Assembly: GCA_003456855.1 (NCBI GenBank)
Contig: DMOO01000228.1
Coordinates: 1-15,079 of the forward strand
Origin: Sphaerochaeta sp.
Lineage (GTDB): Bacteria > Spirochaetota > Spirochaetia > Sphaerochaetales > Sphaerochaetaceae
Length of the DNA stretch: 15,079 nucleotides
Direction of reading: 5' to 3'
Shown in pieces: positions 1-7,617 of the stretch. A model generated the notes under the pieces. That model was given only the letters and a program-made list of their open reading frames with translations, had not been told where the DNA came from and ran no database searches. How positions within the stretch are numbered: the first letter of the stretch is position 1; each line of letters begins with the position of its first letter. The translations under genes were made by a program, and so were the position numbers.

Positions 1-849
1 GCCAACGAGTGCGCCATCAAGGTCGGCAGAAAGTACGCAGCCGACAAGAAAGGCAGTGGTTGCTACACGGTCATCACCCTTGAGAACAGCTTCCACGGCA
101 GGACCCTCACCACACTGGCCGCAACTGGGCAGGAGCACTACCACGAGCTCTTCCAGCCGCTGACACCGGGCTTCGTGAGCGTCCCGGCCAACGACATCGA
201 GACATTGAAGAAAGTCGCAAAGGAGACCAACGCCGCTGCCGTGATGATCGAATGCATCCAGGGCGAAGGCGGAGTCCTCCCACTGGACGCGCAGTTCGTC
301 AAGGACGTCCGCACCTTCACCGAGGAGAACGACATCATCATGATAGTCGATGAGGTGCAGACCGGAAACGGCAGATCAGGCATGCTCTACTGCTATCAGA
401 ACTTCGGCATAATGCCTGACGTGGTCTCGACGGCAAAGGGCCTTGCCGGCGGACTTCCTCTTGGAGCCACCCTGATAAGCGACAAGTGCAAGGATGTCCT
501 GGGCTTCGGCGACCACGGCTCGACCTTCGGCGGAAACCCCGTCTGCTGCGCAGCCGCGATCAGCATCCTGAAGAGAATCGACGACAAGCTTCTCTCCGAG
601 GTAAAGGAGAAGCGCGCCTACATAGAGAAGGCACTTGAAGGGGCTCCTGGAGTTGAGGCAATCACCGGAATGGGACTGATGGTCGGAATCAAGACCAAGA
701 AGCCTGCCGGAGAGGTCGTTGCAAAGTGCATGGGCAACGGAGTCCTCTGCCTTACAGCCAAGGACAAGGTCAGACTTCTGCCTGCATTGAACATCCCGAT
801 GGATGTCCTGAAGAAGGCAATCGAGACAATAAAGGACGCCTGCAGATAG
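1..849 (+). CDS. argD: Acetylornithine aminotransferase (class III, PLP), 5'-truncated by window edge
   Basis: The frame is open from base 1 to TAG at 847-849, giving 282 residues. About a quarter of a normal ~400-residue enzyme is missing at the N-terminus. It begins inside the conserved ANE(A/C)AIK..RKYA segment of class III PLP aminotransferases. Visible motifs are HGRTL (residues 33-37), IQGEGG, the cofactor-contacting aspartate in IVDEVQTG, and STAKGLAGGLPLG, whose lysine (codon 436-438) should form the Schiff base with PLP. STFGGNPV follows. The family transfers the amino group of N-acetylornithine to 2-oxoglutarate in cytosolic arginine biosynthesis. ArgD fits better than GABA or ornithine aminotransferases because of the ArgD-like VDEVQTGNGRSG/YCYQ...PDV stretch, but a related omega-aminotransferase cannot be excluded. 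Other arg genes would lie upstream of the window. It is followed after 42 bases by a barrel-protein gene that is functionally unrelated as far as can be seen. Confidence 0.9.
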   Translation, partial: ANECAIKVGRKYAADKKGSGCYTVITLENSFHGRTLTTLAATGQEHYHELFQPLTPGFVSVPANDIETLKKVAKETNAAAVMIECIQGEGGVLPLDAQFVKDVRTFTEENDIIMIVDEVQTGNGRSGMLYCYQNFGIMPDVVSTAKGLAGGLPLGATLISDKCKDVLGFGDHGSTFGGNPVCCAAAISILKRIDDKLLSEVKEKRAYIEKALEGAPGVEAITGMGLMVGIKTKKPAGEVVAKCMGNGVLCLTAKDKVRLLPALNIPMDVLKKAIETIKDACR

Positions 850-857
850 TTTTACTT

Positions 858-898
858 TACGCACAGGGAGAAAATCATTAAATTTTTCCTTGTGCGTA
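858..898 (+). promoter_or_regulatory. 16-bp RNA hairpin covering the ribosome binding site and GTG start of the first barrel gene
   Basis: Bases 858-873 pair with 883-898: TACGCACA against TGTGCGTA is perfect, and pairing continues inward through GGGAGAAA against TTTTTCCT with two G-U pairs, leaving a 9-base loop. The only good Shine-Dalgarno match, GGGAG (866-870), lies in the left arm, and the putative GTG start (892-894) lies in the right arm. It does not look like a normal intrinsic terminator: the A- and T-rich parts are on the loop side, and what follows on the + strand is TAGGGAAACG, not a T run. A translation-control hairpin, a DNA operator, or an atypical argD terminator are all possible. 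Confidence 0.55.
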
Positions 899-2337
899 TA
901 GGGAAACGTTTCACACTAATTCTTTCTCTCCTTCTGCTGTGTTTCTTCAATCTGTTTGCGGCGACATACAGAATCGAAGGCTATGACATAGACATAGTGG
1001 GAAGGACAAAGGAGTCCGCCGTCAGAAGACTCGTCGGGAATGACGAGGGAGCCGAATTCCAAAGCATGGAGGAGCTGCAGAAGGCCATAGACGCCAAGCG
1101 ACAGAAGCTCCTTGATCTCAGAATCCTGAAATCAGTGGAGGCATCATGGACCGAGGGCATGGAGCATGACGGCTATGTGCCCGTAAGGATCCACTTCTCC
1201 ATCGTGGGGGCATTCTCCTTCATAGCCTTCCCCAGTGCTGCCTACGACTCCAACTACGGTTTCTTCGCACAGTTCTATGTCGAGGACCAGAACTTCATCG
1301 GTACAACCGGCAAGTTGAAGTTCTCCATCTCCCTGAAGGAGAACGACAATGTCCATGAGCTGAAGCACTCATCGCTGACCTCCTATATTGAGATACAGCT
1401 TCCTTTCGGGGAGTCATGGAACCTGCGTTCTCGACTGGGCTTGGACCTCAACGGGAAAGACAATGAGAAATCCATGGTATTCATCGATCTCGATCTGGGG
1501 AAAAAGCTCTTCGAGTCAGGCTCATTCACCAACACCCTGACCTTCATGGTGAATCCACAGTCCAAGATGCGAACCGGCCTAAGAAAGGTCCTGGGTCTAA
1601 TAGAGGTGGCAGACCTGGCCTTCAACGACAGTTTCTCAATCAACCTCAGAAACGTCACAGCCCTCACCGAGGACAGCAAGGCAAGGACTGACACCCAGAC
1701 CACACTGACCGGAAGCTACAACCTGAAGAAGCTGACAGGTCTGAACCTGACAACGGCGCTGATGTTGGAGGAGAACACCTGGGGAAGCACCCTGGGCAGT
1801 CCTTCCCTCTACCTGAAGCTGATCTCCAAGGATTACAGGATCAGATGGCATGGCGATTTCAGAAGCGGATACAACTACTATCTTGAGGCGTACATCAACA
1901 CAAAGCTGGACACCCTGTTCAAAGGGGACATAAGGCTCTTCAGCACACCGCTCGACTGGCTTGAACTGTCGACAAGACTTGTATTCAGACACGACACGAC
2001 CTATGTCGACTACAAGATCAACGAGTTCACAGGACACATGAGAGGCATAATGGATGACAATGCGTTGATCCACAACCAGAAGATTCACGACATTGCCGTC
2101 CTGAACCTTGATACGAAGTTCCACGTGCTGACCATTCCAAAGCTCATCAGAGGATACTTGGGGCCTTTCGTTGATCTGGGGTATGTGGCTCCCGACCACT
2201 TCCTTGCCACAGTCGGACTTGAGATGGTGCTGATCCTCGATGAGTGGCCAGGGTCGCCGGGAAGAATCTCAATAGGCAAGAGCCTGACAGACCTCGATGA
2301 ATATGAAGTCACCATCTATGCATATTTCTTCTATTGA
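892..2337 (+). CDS. Single-POTRA Omp85-like outer-membrane beta-barrel protein (copy 1)
   Basis: This is a 481-residue outer-membrane protein. Residues 1-23 form a signal peptide (basic start, long Leu/Phe core, NLFA then AT). Residues about 24-105 look like one POTRA domain: YDIDIVGRT..SAVRRLV, then an AKRQKLLDLRILKSVEASW helix/strand pattern. From about 112 the YDSNYGFF..FYVEDQNFIGTTGK segment opens an amphipathic-strand barrel of about 370 residues, enough for 16 strands. RG at 384-385 (HMRGIM) sits where Omp85 proteins carry the VRG(F/Y) loop-6 motif. The protein ends in YFFY, an aromatic beta-signal for BAM. Family members insert or move proteins or lipids across the outer membrane; the specific role is unknown. 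The GTG start has no nearby Shine-Dalgarno; an in-frame ATT at 877 lies 6 bases after GGGAG, but GTG aligns with the ATG of the paralogue. A 42-base gap separates it from argD. Confidence 0.75.
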   Translation: MRIGKRFTLILSLLLLCFFNLFAATYRIEGYDIDIVGRTKESAVRRLVGNDEGAEFQSMEELQKAIDAKRQKLLDLRILKSVEASWTEGMEHDGYVPVRIHFSIVGAFSFIAFPSAAYDSNYGFFAQFYVEDQNFIGTTGKLKFSISLKENDNVHELKHSSLTSYIEIQLPFGESWNLRSRLGLDLNGKDNEKSMVFIDLDLGKKLFESGSFTNTLTFMVNPQSKMRTGLRKVLGLIEVADLAFNDSFSINLRNVTALTEDSKARTDTQTTLTGSYNLKKLTGLNLTTALMLEENTWGSTLGSPSLYLKLISKDYRIRWHGDFRSGYNYYLEAYINTKLDTLFKGDIRLFSTPLDWLELSTRLVFRHDTTYVDYKINEFTGHMRGIMDDNALIHNQKIHDIAVLNLDTKFHVLTIPKLIRGYLGPFVDLGYVAPDHFLATVGLEMVLILDEWPGSPGRISIGKSLTDLDEYEVTIYAYFFY

Positions 2338-2391
2338 CCACTGAAATAAATAGTCCTTTACTCACATTATAAAAAAAGATAAATTCACACT

Positions 2392-3837
2392 ATGGGCATT
2401 GTGAAGAGAATGGTTATAACCATCATCATTGGCGTACTCTGTACATTCCAGGCTTTGGCGACCACCTATGTTATCGATAAGTATGAAATCACCATCAAGG
2501 GAAGAACCAGGGAGAATGCGGTCCGAAGGCACATCGCCTATGACGAAGGAAAAACCTTCGAGAGCCAAGAGGAGCTTGAGTACGCAATAGAGAGAAAGAG
2601 ACAGGCCCTGCTGGACCTGAGGATCTTCAAGGGCGTCGACGCCAGCTGGGAGGCGGGAGCCGAGGTTGACGGCAAGGTTCCTGTGACGATCAAGATCCAC
2701 ATCAACGGAGCCCTGTCCTTCATAGTCTTCCCCAGCATCTCGTACGACTCCAACTACGGCTTCTTCTATCAGTGCTACGTGGAGGATCAGAACTTCCTGG
2801 GAACCACCGGAAAAACCAAGTTCTCCTTTGCAGTCAGGGAGAACGACAACAAGCATGACTGGGGCTACGCCAACCTGAACACATACTTGGAGACGGACCT
2901 CCCTCTGGGAAGGAACTGGGACCTCTTTAATCAGATATACCTCAGGCACAGCGGAAGGGACGGCAACGAGACCACACTGACGCTTGACCACAGGCTCAGA
3001 AGGAGAATCCTGGAGACAGGCCACATCGCCAACATCGTCTACATCAACTCCTTTCCGGAGTCCGACCTCAGAAGCGACCACAGGAAGATCGAGGTGGCGA
3101 TAGACAGGATCGAGTTCGGCTTCAACGACAAGCTCACCTACAACATAGCCGAGGAGGTCCACTTCACAGAGGATGCCGAGAACATGGCCTACTCCACGAC
3201 CTACGTCTCTGCCAGCCTGAATTTGAAGAACATCATAGGCCACAACATAACACCCACAATCAGATTAGATGTCCCTGCCGCAAACGGCCAGCCAGGAAAG
3301 CCCGTACTGACATTCCTGCTCAATGCACAAGACTACTACATAAACTGGTCCGGGGATTTCAGAGACGGCTACACCTACAACATCAATGCGGTTCTAAGAA
3401 CCTCGGGTAATCATGAGCTTGCAGGAAATGCCAGCCTCTTCACCACTCCGTTCGACTGGATGCAGCTGTCCACAAGGCTGTGCTTCAGACTTGCAAACTA
3501 CCCTGAGGTGCCAAAGACCGAGCTATTCACCCAGAATGTCAGAGGAATCAGAAACGACAACGTACAGATAGAGGGACAGGAGATAAACAGCATAGGAACA
3601 ATCAACCTTGATGCCCAGTTCAAGCTCTTCAGGATCCCCAAATTCCTCAACGCCTACATCGGTCCGTTCGTTGAGCTGGGCTACATGTCCACAGGCAACT
3701 TCATAGCCTGCGTCGGAGCGGAGATGCTTCTGGTGCTGGACGAGTGGCCTGGGGCCCCGGGAAGGCTCACAATAGCCAGGAACCTGCTGGATCCCAACGA
3801 GATCGAGTTCTCCGCCTTCGCCTATTTCTTCTATTGA
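2392..3837 (+). CDS. Single-POTRA Omp85-like outer-membrane beta-barrel protein (copy 2)
   Basis: This tandem paralogue of the preceding gene has exactly the same length (481 residues) and the same domain order. A signal peptide covers residues 1-23 (ending QALA, then TT). The POTRA-like domain (~24-105) has GRT.ENAVRRH and KRQALLDLRIFKGVDASW. The barrel opens with the almost identical YDSNYGFF and YVEDQNF.GTTGK motifs. RG again falls at 384-385 (here VRGIRND), GPFVELGYM matches the family's penultimate-strand pattern, and the C-terminus is YFFY. Similarity is high in the POTRA and barrel opening and lower mid-barrel, so the duplication is not recent. The 54-base gap after copy 1 is A/T-rich with no clear Shine-Dalgarno before ATG 2392; TAA at 2380-2382 blocks any longer ATG start. 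Its stop overlaps the 3' end of the convergent uidA by 7 bases. Function unknown beyond the family's protein/lipid assembly role. Confidence 0.78.
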   Translation: MGIVKRMVITIIIGVLCTFQALATTYVIDKYEITIKGRTRENAVRRHIAYDEGKTFESQEELEYAIERKRQALLDLRIFKGVDASWEAGAEVDGKVPVTIKIHINGALSFIVFPSISYDSNYGFFYQCYVEDQNFLGTTGKTKFSFAVRENDNKHDWGYANLNTYLETDLPLGRNWDLFNQIYLRHSGRDGNETTLTLDHRLRRRILETGHIANIVYINSFPESDLRSDHRKIEVAIDRIEFGFNDKLTYNIAEEVHFTEDAENMAYSTTYVSASLNLKNIIGHNITPTIRLDVPAANGQPGKPVLTFLLNAQDYYINWSGDFRDGYTYNINAVLRTSGNHELAGNASLFTTPFDWMQLSTRLCFRLANYPEVPKTELFTQNVRGIRNDNVQIEGQEINSIGTINLDAQFKLFRIPKFLNAYIGPFVELGYMSTGNFIACVGAEMLLVLDEWPGAPGRLTIARNLLDPNEIEFSAFAYFFY

Positions 3838-5588
3838 TCAGACAACCTAAGGGTCTTCCATCTCTCACGCACGTAATAGGCAGCCATCTTGGGTGCTCTG
3901 TCACGGCTGAAAAGGCCCTTGTGGTTACCTCCTGCCCTCATCGGCCCCTGCTGGGTGTCGAAGTCTGCGAAATTCCAAGGCTGCTCACCTGCTATGAAAT
4001 CGTATTTGTCCAGAATGCTGTTCATGGCCTTCAGATACTCGACCTGGAACTCCTCCGAGAACATCTCAGGAACAATGGAATGCATTCCGGGGATTGCATC
4101 TGCTCCGTATTCGCTCAGAATCAGAGGCTTGTCCAGTCTCTGCCAGAACTGAAGCTCCTCATCCAGGGCACTCTTGGCAACCTCGATGTTACCTGCCAGG
4201 TTGTACCATCCATAGTATCTGTTGATGCAAACCACATCCATTGTCCTTGTAGTTATGTCCTTTGTGTAGTCATTCTGGCAGCACACCATTGTCACCGGTC
4301 TGCTCTGTGGGTCAATATCATGGGCTGCAAGGTACAGAGAATGCCAGTAATTGTAAGCATCATCCGGGAAATGCTCTGTGTCAGGTTCATTGCCAAGGCT
4401 CCACATCACAACACAGGGATGGTTCTTGTCTCTCTCAATAAGGTCCTTAAGAAGACCCCTGTGATATTCATCGTTCCCCAACTTGTATGGGTTCTTCGCT
4501 CCTCCGAAGTTCAACCCAACAGCAGGAAGCTCGTCAACAACCAGAATCCCCTCCCTGTCACATAGCTGGTACATGGTTTCATCATACGGGTAGTGACTGG
4601 TCCGGAAGGAATTTGCATTGAGCCAATGCAGCAGGTTGATGTCCTTCAGGCTAAGACACTGGTCCACGCCCCTGCCCCGTATCGGGGAATCCTCGTGCTT
4701 GCCGGGTCCTTTGAAGTAGAAGGGCTTGCCGTTCACCAGAACATTGAGCCCTGATATCTCCACTGTTCTGACCCCGAACTGCAGTTCATAGAGGTCATCG
4801 CAGTAGTGGATCCTTGCAGTGTAAAGATAGGGCTCCCCTGGCCATGGATTCCATGTCCTGACATCCTGTATCCTCAGGCCTCCAGCTGGATCAGTGCTCG
4901 ATGCAACAACCCTGCCTTCTGCATCAACCACCTCAAACAGGAAAAACCCCTCGTGGCCTCTGGTGTGGACATCATACCTGATCATGCCGCAAGAACCTTC
5001 AATTGAAGTTGCCAGGGAGACATCTACTATGAAAGACTGCGGCGTGGTATATATCCTGACAGACCTGTTGATGCCCGCATAGTTGAAGAAGTCGAAATTC
5101 GGCAGGTTCAAACCCTGCAGTTTGCTTTTACCGTGTTCAACGCTTGGGATTCCAGGGTTATCGGAGCCAAAGAAAGCAGTTCCAGTTTCATTGCCTATTG
5201 GGAATGTATGATTGTTGATTCTATTATAAACTCTGACTAACAGGACATGATTTATACCAGGTTTCAGTTCTGAGATGTCAACCTCGAAAGGAAGAAATCC
5301 TCCCCTATGGCTGACAAGAGGAGACCCATCAACAAAAACGTCGGCATTATGGGTGACGGAGTCGAATCTGAGAACACGCCTTTGGCCCTCCAGACAGAAA
5401 GGGACGACGAAGCTTCTTCTATATTCAACAATTCCACAATAGGAACGTGCCTTTGGCTCAGTAAACTGGTTATTGAACGACGCCGGCACATAGACAGGCC
5501 TCCAGGAGTCCTCGTCAGCGAACCTGAACTCCCAAATCCCATCAAGGGAGACAACTGCACGAACTTTGTTTTCAACGGGATAGAGCAT
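3831..5588 (-). CDS. uidA: Beta-glucuronidase, glycoside hydrolase family 2, cytoplasmic
   Basis: The 585-residue protein matches E. coli beta-glucuronidase (603) along its length. The sugar-binding domain opens with MLYPVE..VRAVVSLDGIWEF and has VPASFNNQF and LRFDSVTHNADVFV. FNYAGINRSVRIYTTP leads to the Ig-like domain, and the TIM barrel starts near FYFKGPGKHED. E401 in WSLGNEPDT is the expected acid/base and E493 in ILSEYGAD the nucleophile. The N-x-K pair that reads the glucuronate carboxylate in this family is present (N555, K557 in GGNHKG), supporting glucuronidase rather than galactosidase. It releases glucuronic acid from beta-glucuronides. There is no signal peptide, so the substrate must be imported. 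The segment after AVGLNF is roughly a dozen residues shorter than in E. coli, suggesting a reduced active-site loop 1. It is the third gene of lplB-ytcP-uidA: a 26-base gap, with GGAGG 9 bases before ATG. Confidence 0.93.
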   Translation of the reverse strand: MLYPVENKVRAVVSLDGIWEFRFADEDSWRPVYVPASFNNQFTEPKARSYCGIVEYRRSFVVPFCLEGQRRVLRFDSVTHNADVFVDGSPLVSHRGGFLPFEVDISELKPGINHVLLVRVYNRINNHTFPIGNETGTAFFGSDNPGIPSVEHGKSKLQGLNLPNFDFFNYAGINRSVRIYTTPQSFIVDVSLATSIEGSCGMIRYDVHTRGHEGFFLFEVVDAEGRVVASSTDPAGGLRIQDVRTWNPWPGEPYLYTARIHYCDDLYELQFGVRTVEISGLNVLVNGKPFYFKGPGKHEDSPIRGRGVDQCLSLKDINLLHWLNANSFRTSHYPYDETMYQLCDREGILVVDELPAVGLNFGGAKNPYKLGNDEYHRGLLKDLIERDKNHPCVVMWSLGNEPDTEHFPDDAYNYWHSLYLAAHDIDPQSRPVTMVCCQNDYTKDITTRTMDVVCINRYYGWYNLAGNIEVAKSALDEELQFWQRLDKPLILSEYGADAIPGMHSIVPEMFSEEFQVEYLKAMNSILDKYDFIAGEQPWNFADFDTQQGPMRAGGNHKGLFSRDRAPKMAAYYVRERWKTLRLSDQ

Positions 5589-5614
5589 AGGTGCTGTCCT
5601 CCAGTATCCTCAAT

Positions 5615-6517
5615 TCAGCCTTTTATCGAACCCACCATGATTCCCTTCACAAAGTATTTCTGGATGAAAGGATACAGAAGAAGGATCGGGCCGGTGACGA
5701 CAATCGCAGTGGCCATCTTCAACGTCTCGCTCGGTGCGGCCATTTCCTCTACCAAGACACCGGATGCCGCCGCCTGTCTCATGTATTCCGCATTTGAAAG
5801 CATCCTATGCAGCAGATACTGCAATGGATAGAGACTCTCCTTGGTTACATACAGACTTGCATGGTACCAGTCGTTCCAGTATGTAAGCGCCACGAACAAT
5901 CCTACAGTTGCAAGACCGGCCTTGCAGAGCGGCATTATCACCTGAAAGTAGGTCTGCCAGTCGTTGGCTCCATCTATCGTGGCGGCGTCAACCAAACTGT
6001 ATGGAATTGATTTCATGTAGTTTCGCATGAGAAAGATGTTCCAGGGACTCAGTATGCATGGAAGCACAAGAGCCCAGATGGAATTCTTCAGTTGAAGGTA
6101 TTTCACATAAAGGATGTATATAGGGATGACTCCACCGCTGAACAGAGATGTGAAGTAGATGAAGAAGGAGACCTTGTTCCTGGCCTTGAAATCCTGGCGC
6201 ATCAGGACATAGCCTGTCATGGAAGTCAGAAGGAGGGATATTAAGGTACCCACAACAGTGACGAATATCGTCACCCCGTAGGACCGCAGAAGCTGCTGGA
6301 ACCCTCCGAAGATGGACCTGTAGGCAGCAAATGACACTTTTCGGGGAATCAGACTGAAGCCCTTTGTCAGGACTGTCATCTCATCTGATATACTTGCCAT
6401 CAGCATGAGCCAGAACGGAACAAAGCTGATGATTGTCACAATTGTCATCACAGTATATCCGATTATGGCGAACGACCTGCTTCCCTTGTCGTCTCTTACA
6501 TGGTTTCTGCCCTGCAT
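5615..6517 (-). CDS. ytcP: Carbohydrate ABC transporter permease, YtcP/MalG type
   Basis: This 300-residue inner-membrane protein has about six hydrophobic segments. The first is at about residues 17-40, after a basic, hydrophilic N-terminus. The EAA loop that docks the ATPase is clear at 177-205 (DAATIDGAND......MPLCKAG). The VTKESLYPLQYLLHRM stretch and the ending KYFVKGIMVGSIKG are typical of the YtcP branch, which pairs with LplB. It would form half of the membrane channel of an oligosaccharide importer. It lies 10 bases after lplB; the lplB stop codon is embedded in TGAGGAGGATGGG, which supplies a GGAGG ribosome binding site 6 bases before this ATG, so the two are probably translationally linked. 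uidA follows directly. The substrate cannot be read from the permease; the neighbouring glycosidases suggest a glucuronate- and galactose-containing oligosaccharide. Confidence 0.92.
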   Translation of the reverse strand: MQGRNHVRDDKGSRSFAIIGYTVMTIVTIISFVPFWLMLMASISDEMTVLTKGFSLIPRKVSFAAYRSIFGGFQQLLRSYGVTIFVTVVGTLISLLLTSMTGYVLMRQDFKARNKVSFFIYFTSLFSGGVIPIYILYVKYLQLKNSIWALVLPCILSPWNIFLMRNYMKSIPYSLVDAATIDGANDWQTYFQVIMPLCKAGLATVGLFVALTYWNDWYHASLYVTKESLYPLQYLLHRMLSNAEYMRQAAASGVLVEEMAAPSETLKMATAIVVTGPILLLYPFIQKYFVKGIMVGSIKG

Positions 6518-6527
6518 CCCATCCTCC

Positions 6528-7475
6528 TCAGAACAGTGCGAGATCCCTGTTCACTCGCTTGACTATCGCATTCACGGAAAGAACAAGTATACATCCGAAG
6601 ACAGACTGGAAAACTCCTGCCGCGGAGCCCATTCCAATATCGAAGTTGACCATCAGAGACCTGTATACATATGTGTCTATGATATCCGTTGCATTGAACA
6701 GGATGCCGTTGTTACCGATGATCTGGTAGAATAGCTGGAACTGCCCCTTGAGGATGCTTCCGAGATTGAACATCACAAGCAGGATGAACGTCGGCTTTAT
6801 CATAGGAAGCGTGACATACCGAACCTGCTGCCACTTTGTCGCGCCATCGATTCGTGCGGATTCATAGATGTCCTGCTCGATTCCGGTTATGACGGAGAGG
6901 TATATCACACTTCCGTAACCCAAGCCCTTCCAGATCTGGAAGAAGATGATGATTGGAGGCCACGAACCGGGCTTCAGATAGAAATTGTAGGAATTCAGAC
7001 CAAAGGCCCTGAGCATCGAGTTTACGACTCCGTTGTCCACATTGAACAAGGCATAGGAGAACAATCCAACAAGAACCCACGAGATGAAATATGGAAGGAA
7101 AATCACATTCTGGCTGACCTTCACGAACCGCTTGTTCTTCAGATCACTCAGGAAGACCGCACAGATCATCTGGGCGACGTTCCCTCCAATGAGGAAGGCC
7201 AGATTGTACAGAACCGTATTTCTGAGAAGCCGAGACATGATTCCACTCTTGAACAGGAACTCGAAGTTCTTGAGCCCCACGAAAGGGCTCCTGAAGAACC
7301 CTTGCCTGAAATTGAACTTGGTGAATGCAAGCCATATTCCGGCCATGGGCAGATAGCAGAACACCAGAAAATAAACAAGCGTGGGGGCTATCATAAGCCA
7401 CAGAGTCCGGTTCTTGAGGAACTGTGACTTTGGCAGCATTCTATGTTTTGGCAACGTTTCTTTTCCTTTTCCCAT
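6528..7475 (-). CDS. lplB: Carbohydrate ABC transporter permease, LplB type
   Basis: This 315-residue inner-membrane permease has about six membrane segments, starting at about residue 24 (LWLMIAPTLVYFLVF). The N-terminal pattern IAPTLVYFLVFCYLPMAGIWLAF and the GLKNFEFLF segment are characteristic of the LplB family. The EAA loop lies at 204-232 (ESARIDGATKW......LPMIKPT). The C-terminus ..RVNRDLALF also fits: these proteins commonly end in a short hydrophobic motif. It pairs with the YtcP-type permease encoded immediately downstream. The start is supported by GAGGGG 7 bases upstream of ATG 7473-7475. It is the first gene of the leftward operon and is transcribed divergently from the GH59 gene across a 190-base control region. 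No ATP-binding subunit is encoded nearby, which is usual for this transporter class, where one shared MsmX/UgpC-like ATPase energises several importers. Confidence 0.92.
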   Translation of the reverse strand: MGKGKETLPKHRMLPKSQFLKNRTLWLMIAPTLVYFLVFCYLPMAGIWLAFTKFNFRQGFFRSPFVGLKNFEFLFKSGIMSRLLRNTVLYNLAFLIGGNVAQMICAVFLSDLKNKRFVKVSQNVIFLPYFISWVLVGLFSYALFNVDNGVVNSMLRAFGLNSYNFYLKPGSWPPIIIFFQIWKGLGYGSVIYLSVITGIEQDIYESARIDGATKWQQVRYVTLPMIKPTFILLVMFNLGSILKGQFQLFYQIIGNNGILFNATDIIDTYVYRSLMVNFDIGMGSAAGVFQSVFGCILVLSVNAIVKRVNRDLALF

Positions 7476-7529
7476 GACTCGCCCCTCACATGAATTTTCA
7501 AATGCATACGCCTGGCCTTCAATTTGAAA

Positions 7530-7544
7530 TTTCGGCTATCTATT
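7530..7544 (-). promoter_or_regulatory. Candidate operator copy facing lplB: AATAGATAGCCGAAA
   Basis: Read on the minus strand, this 15-mer ends 54 bases before the lplB ATG. It differs at two positions, both transitions, from the copy at 7603-7617 and has the same orientation relative to its own gene. It would lie upstream of the -10-like TATGCA, where an activator could contact RNA polymerase. Assignment to the AraC-family regulator rests on proximity only. Confidence 0.45.
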
Positions 7545-7602
7545 GTATTTTCTAGGTTTCCCTGCAAAATGCTTAGTTTCTCCAATCATGCCTTTTATTT
7601 CA

Positions 7603-7617
7603 AATAGACAACCGAAA
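7603..7617 (+). promoter_or_regulatory. Candidate operator copy facing the GH59 gene: AATAGACAACCGAAA
   Basis: This copy ends 48 bases before the GH59 ATG and overlaps the -35-like TAGACA. Together with the copy at 7530-7544 it forms an inverted pair whose centres are 73 bases apart, about seven helical turns. No further copy was seen upstream of uidA, the regulator gene or the barrel genes. Confidence 0.45.

Noticed and set aside
376..864. Open frame on the minus strand opposite argD
   Set aside because: It is antisense to conserved catalytic motifs of the aminotransferase, and the protein has no recognisable features.
2338..2391. Possible promoter (TTGACC ... TATAAA) between the two barrel genes
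   Set aside because: The spacing is 28 bases, far from the 16-18 needed, and no alternative -35 is visible; the gap is merely A/T-rich.
2362..3243. Long open frame (293 codons) on the minus strand opposite the second barrel gene
   Set aside because: It is a repetitive Val/Gly/Leu/Asp-rich translation, as expected from the complement of strand-forming codons. There is no domain and no ribosome binding site, and the sense gene has a paralogue next door.
3744..4565. Long open frame (273 codons) on the plus strand opposite uidA
   Set aside because: It lies wholly antisense to a well-supported GH2 enzyme and the end of the second barrel gene, and the translation is rich in Cys/His/Val without any recognisable domain.
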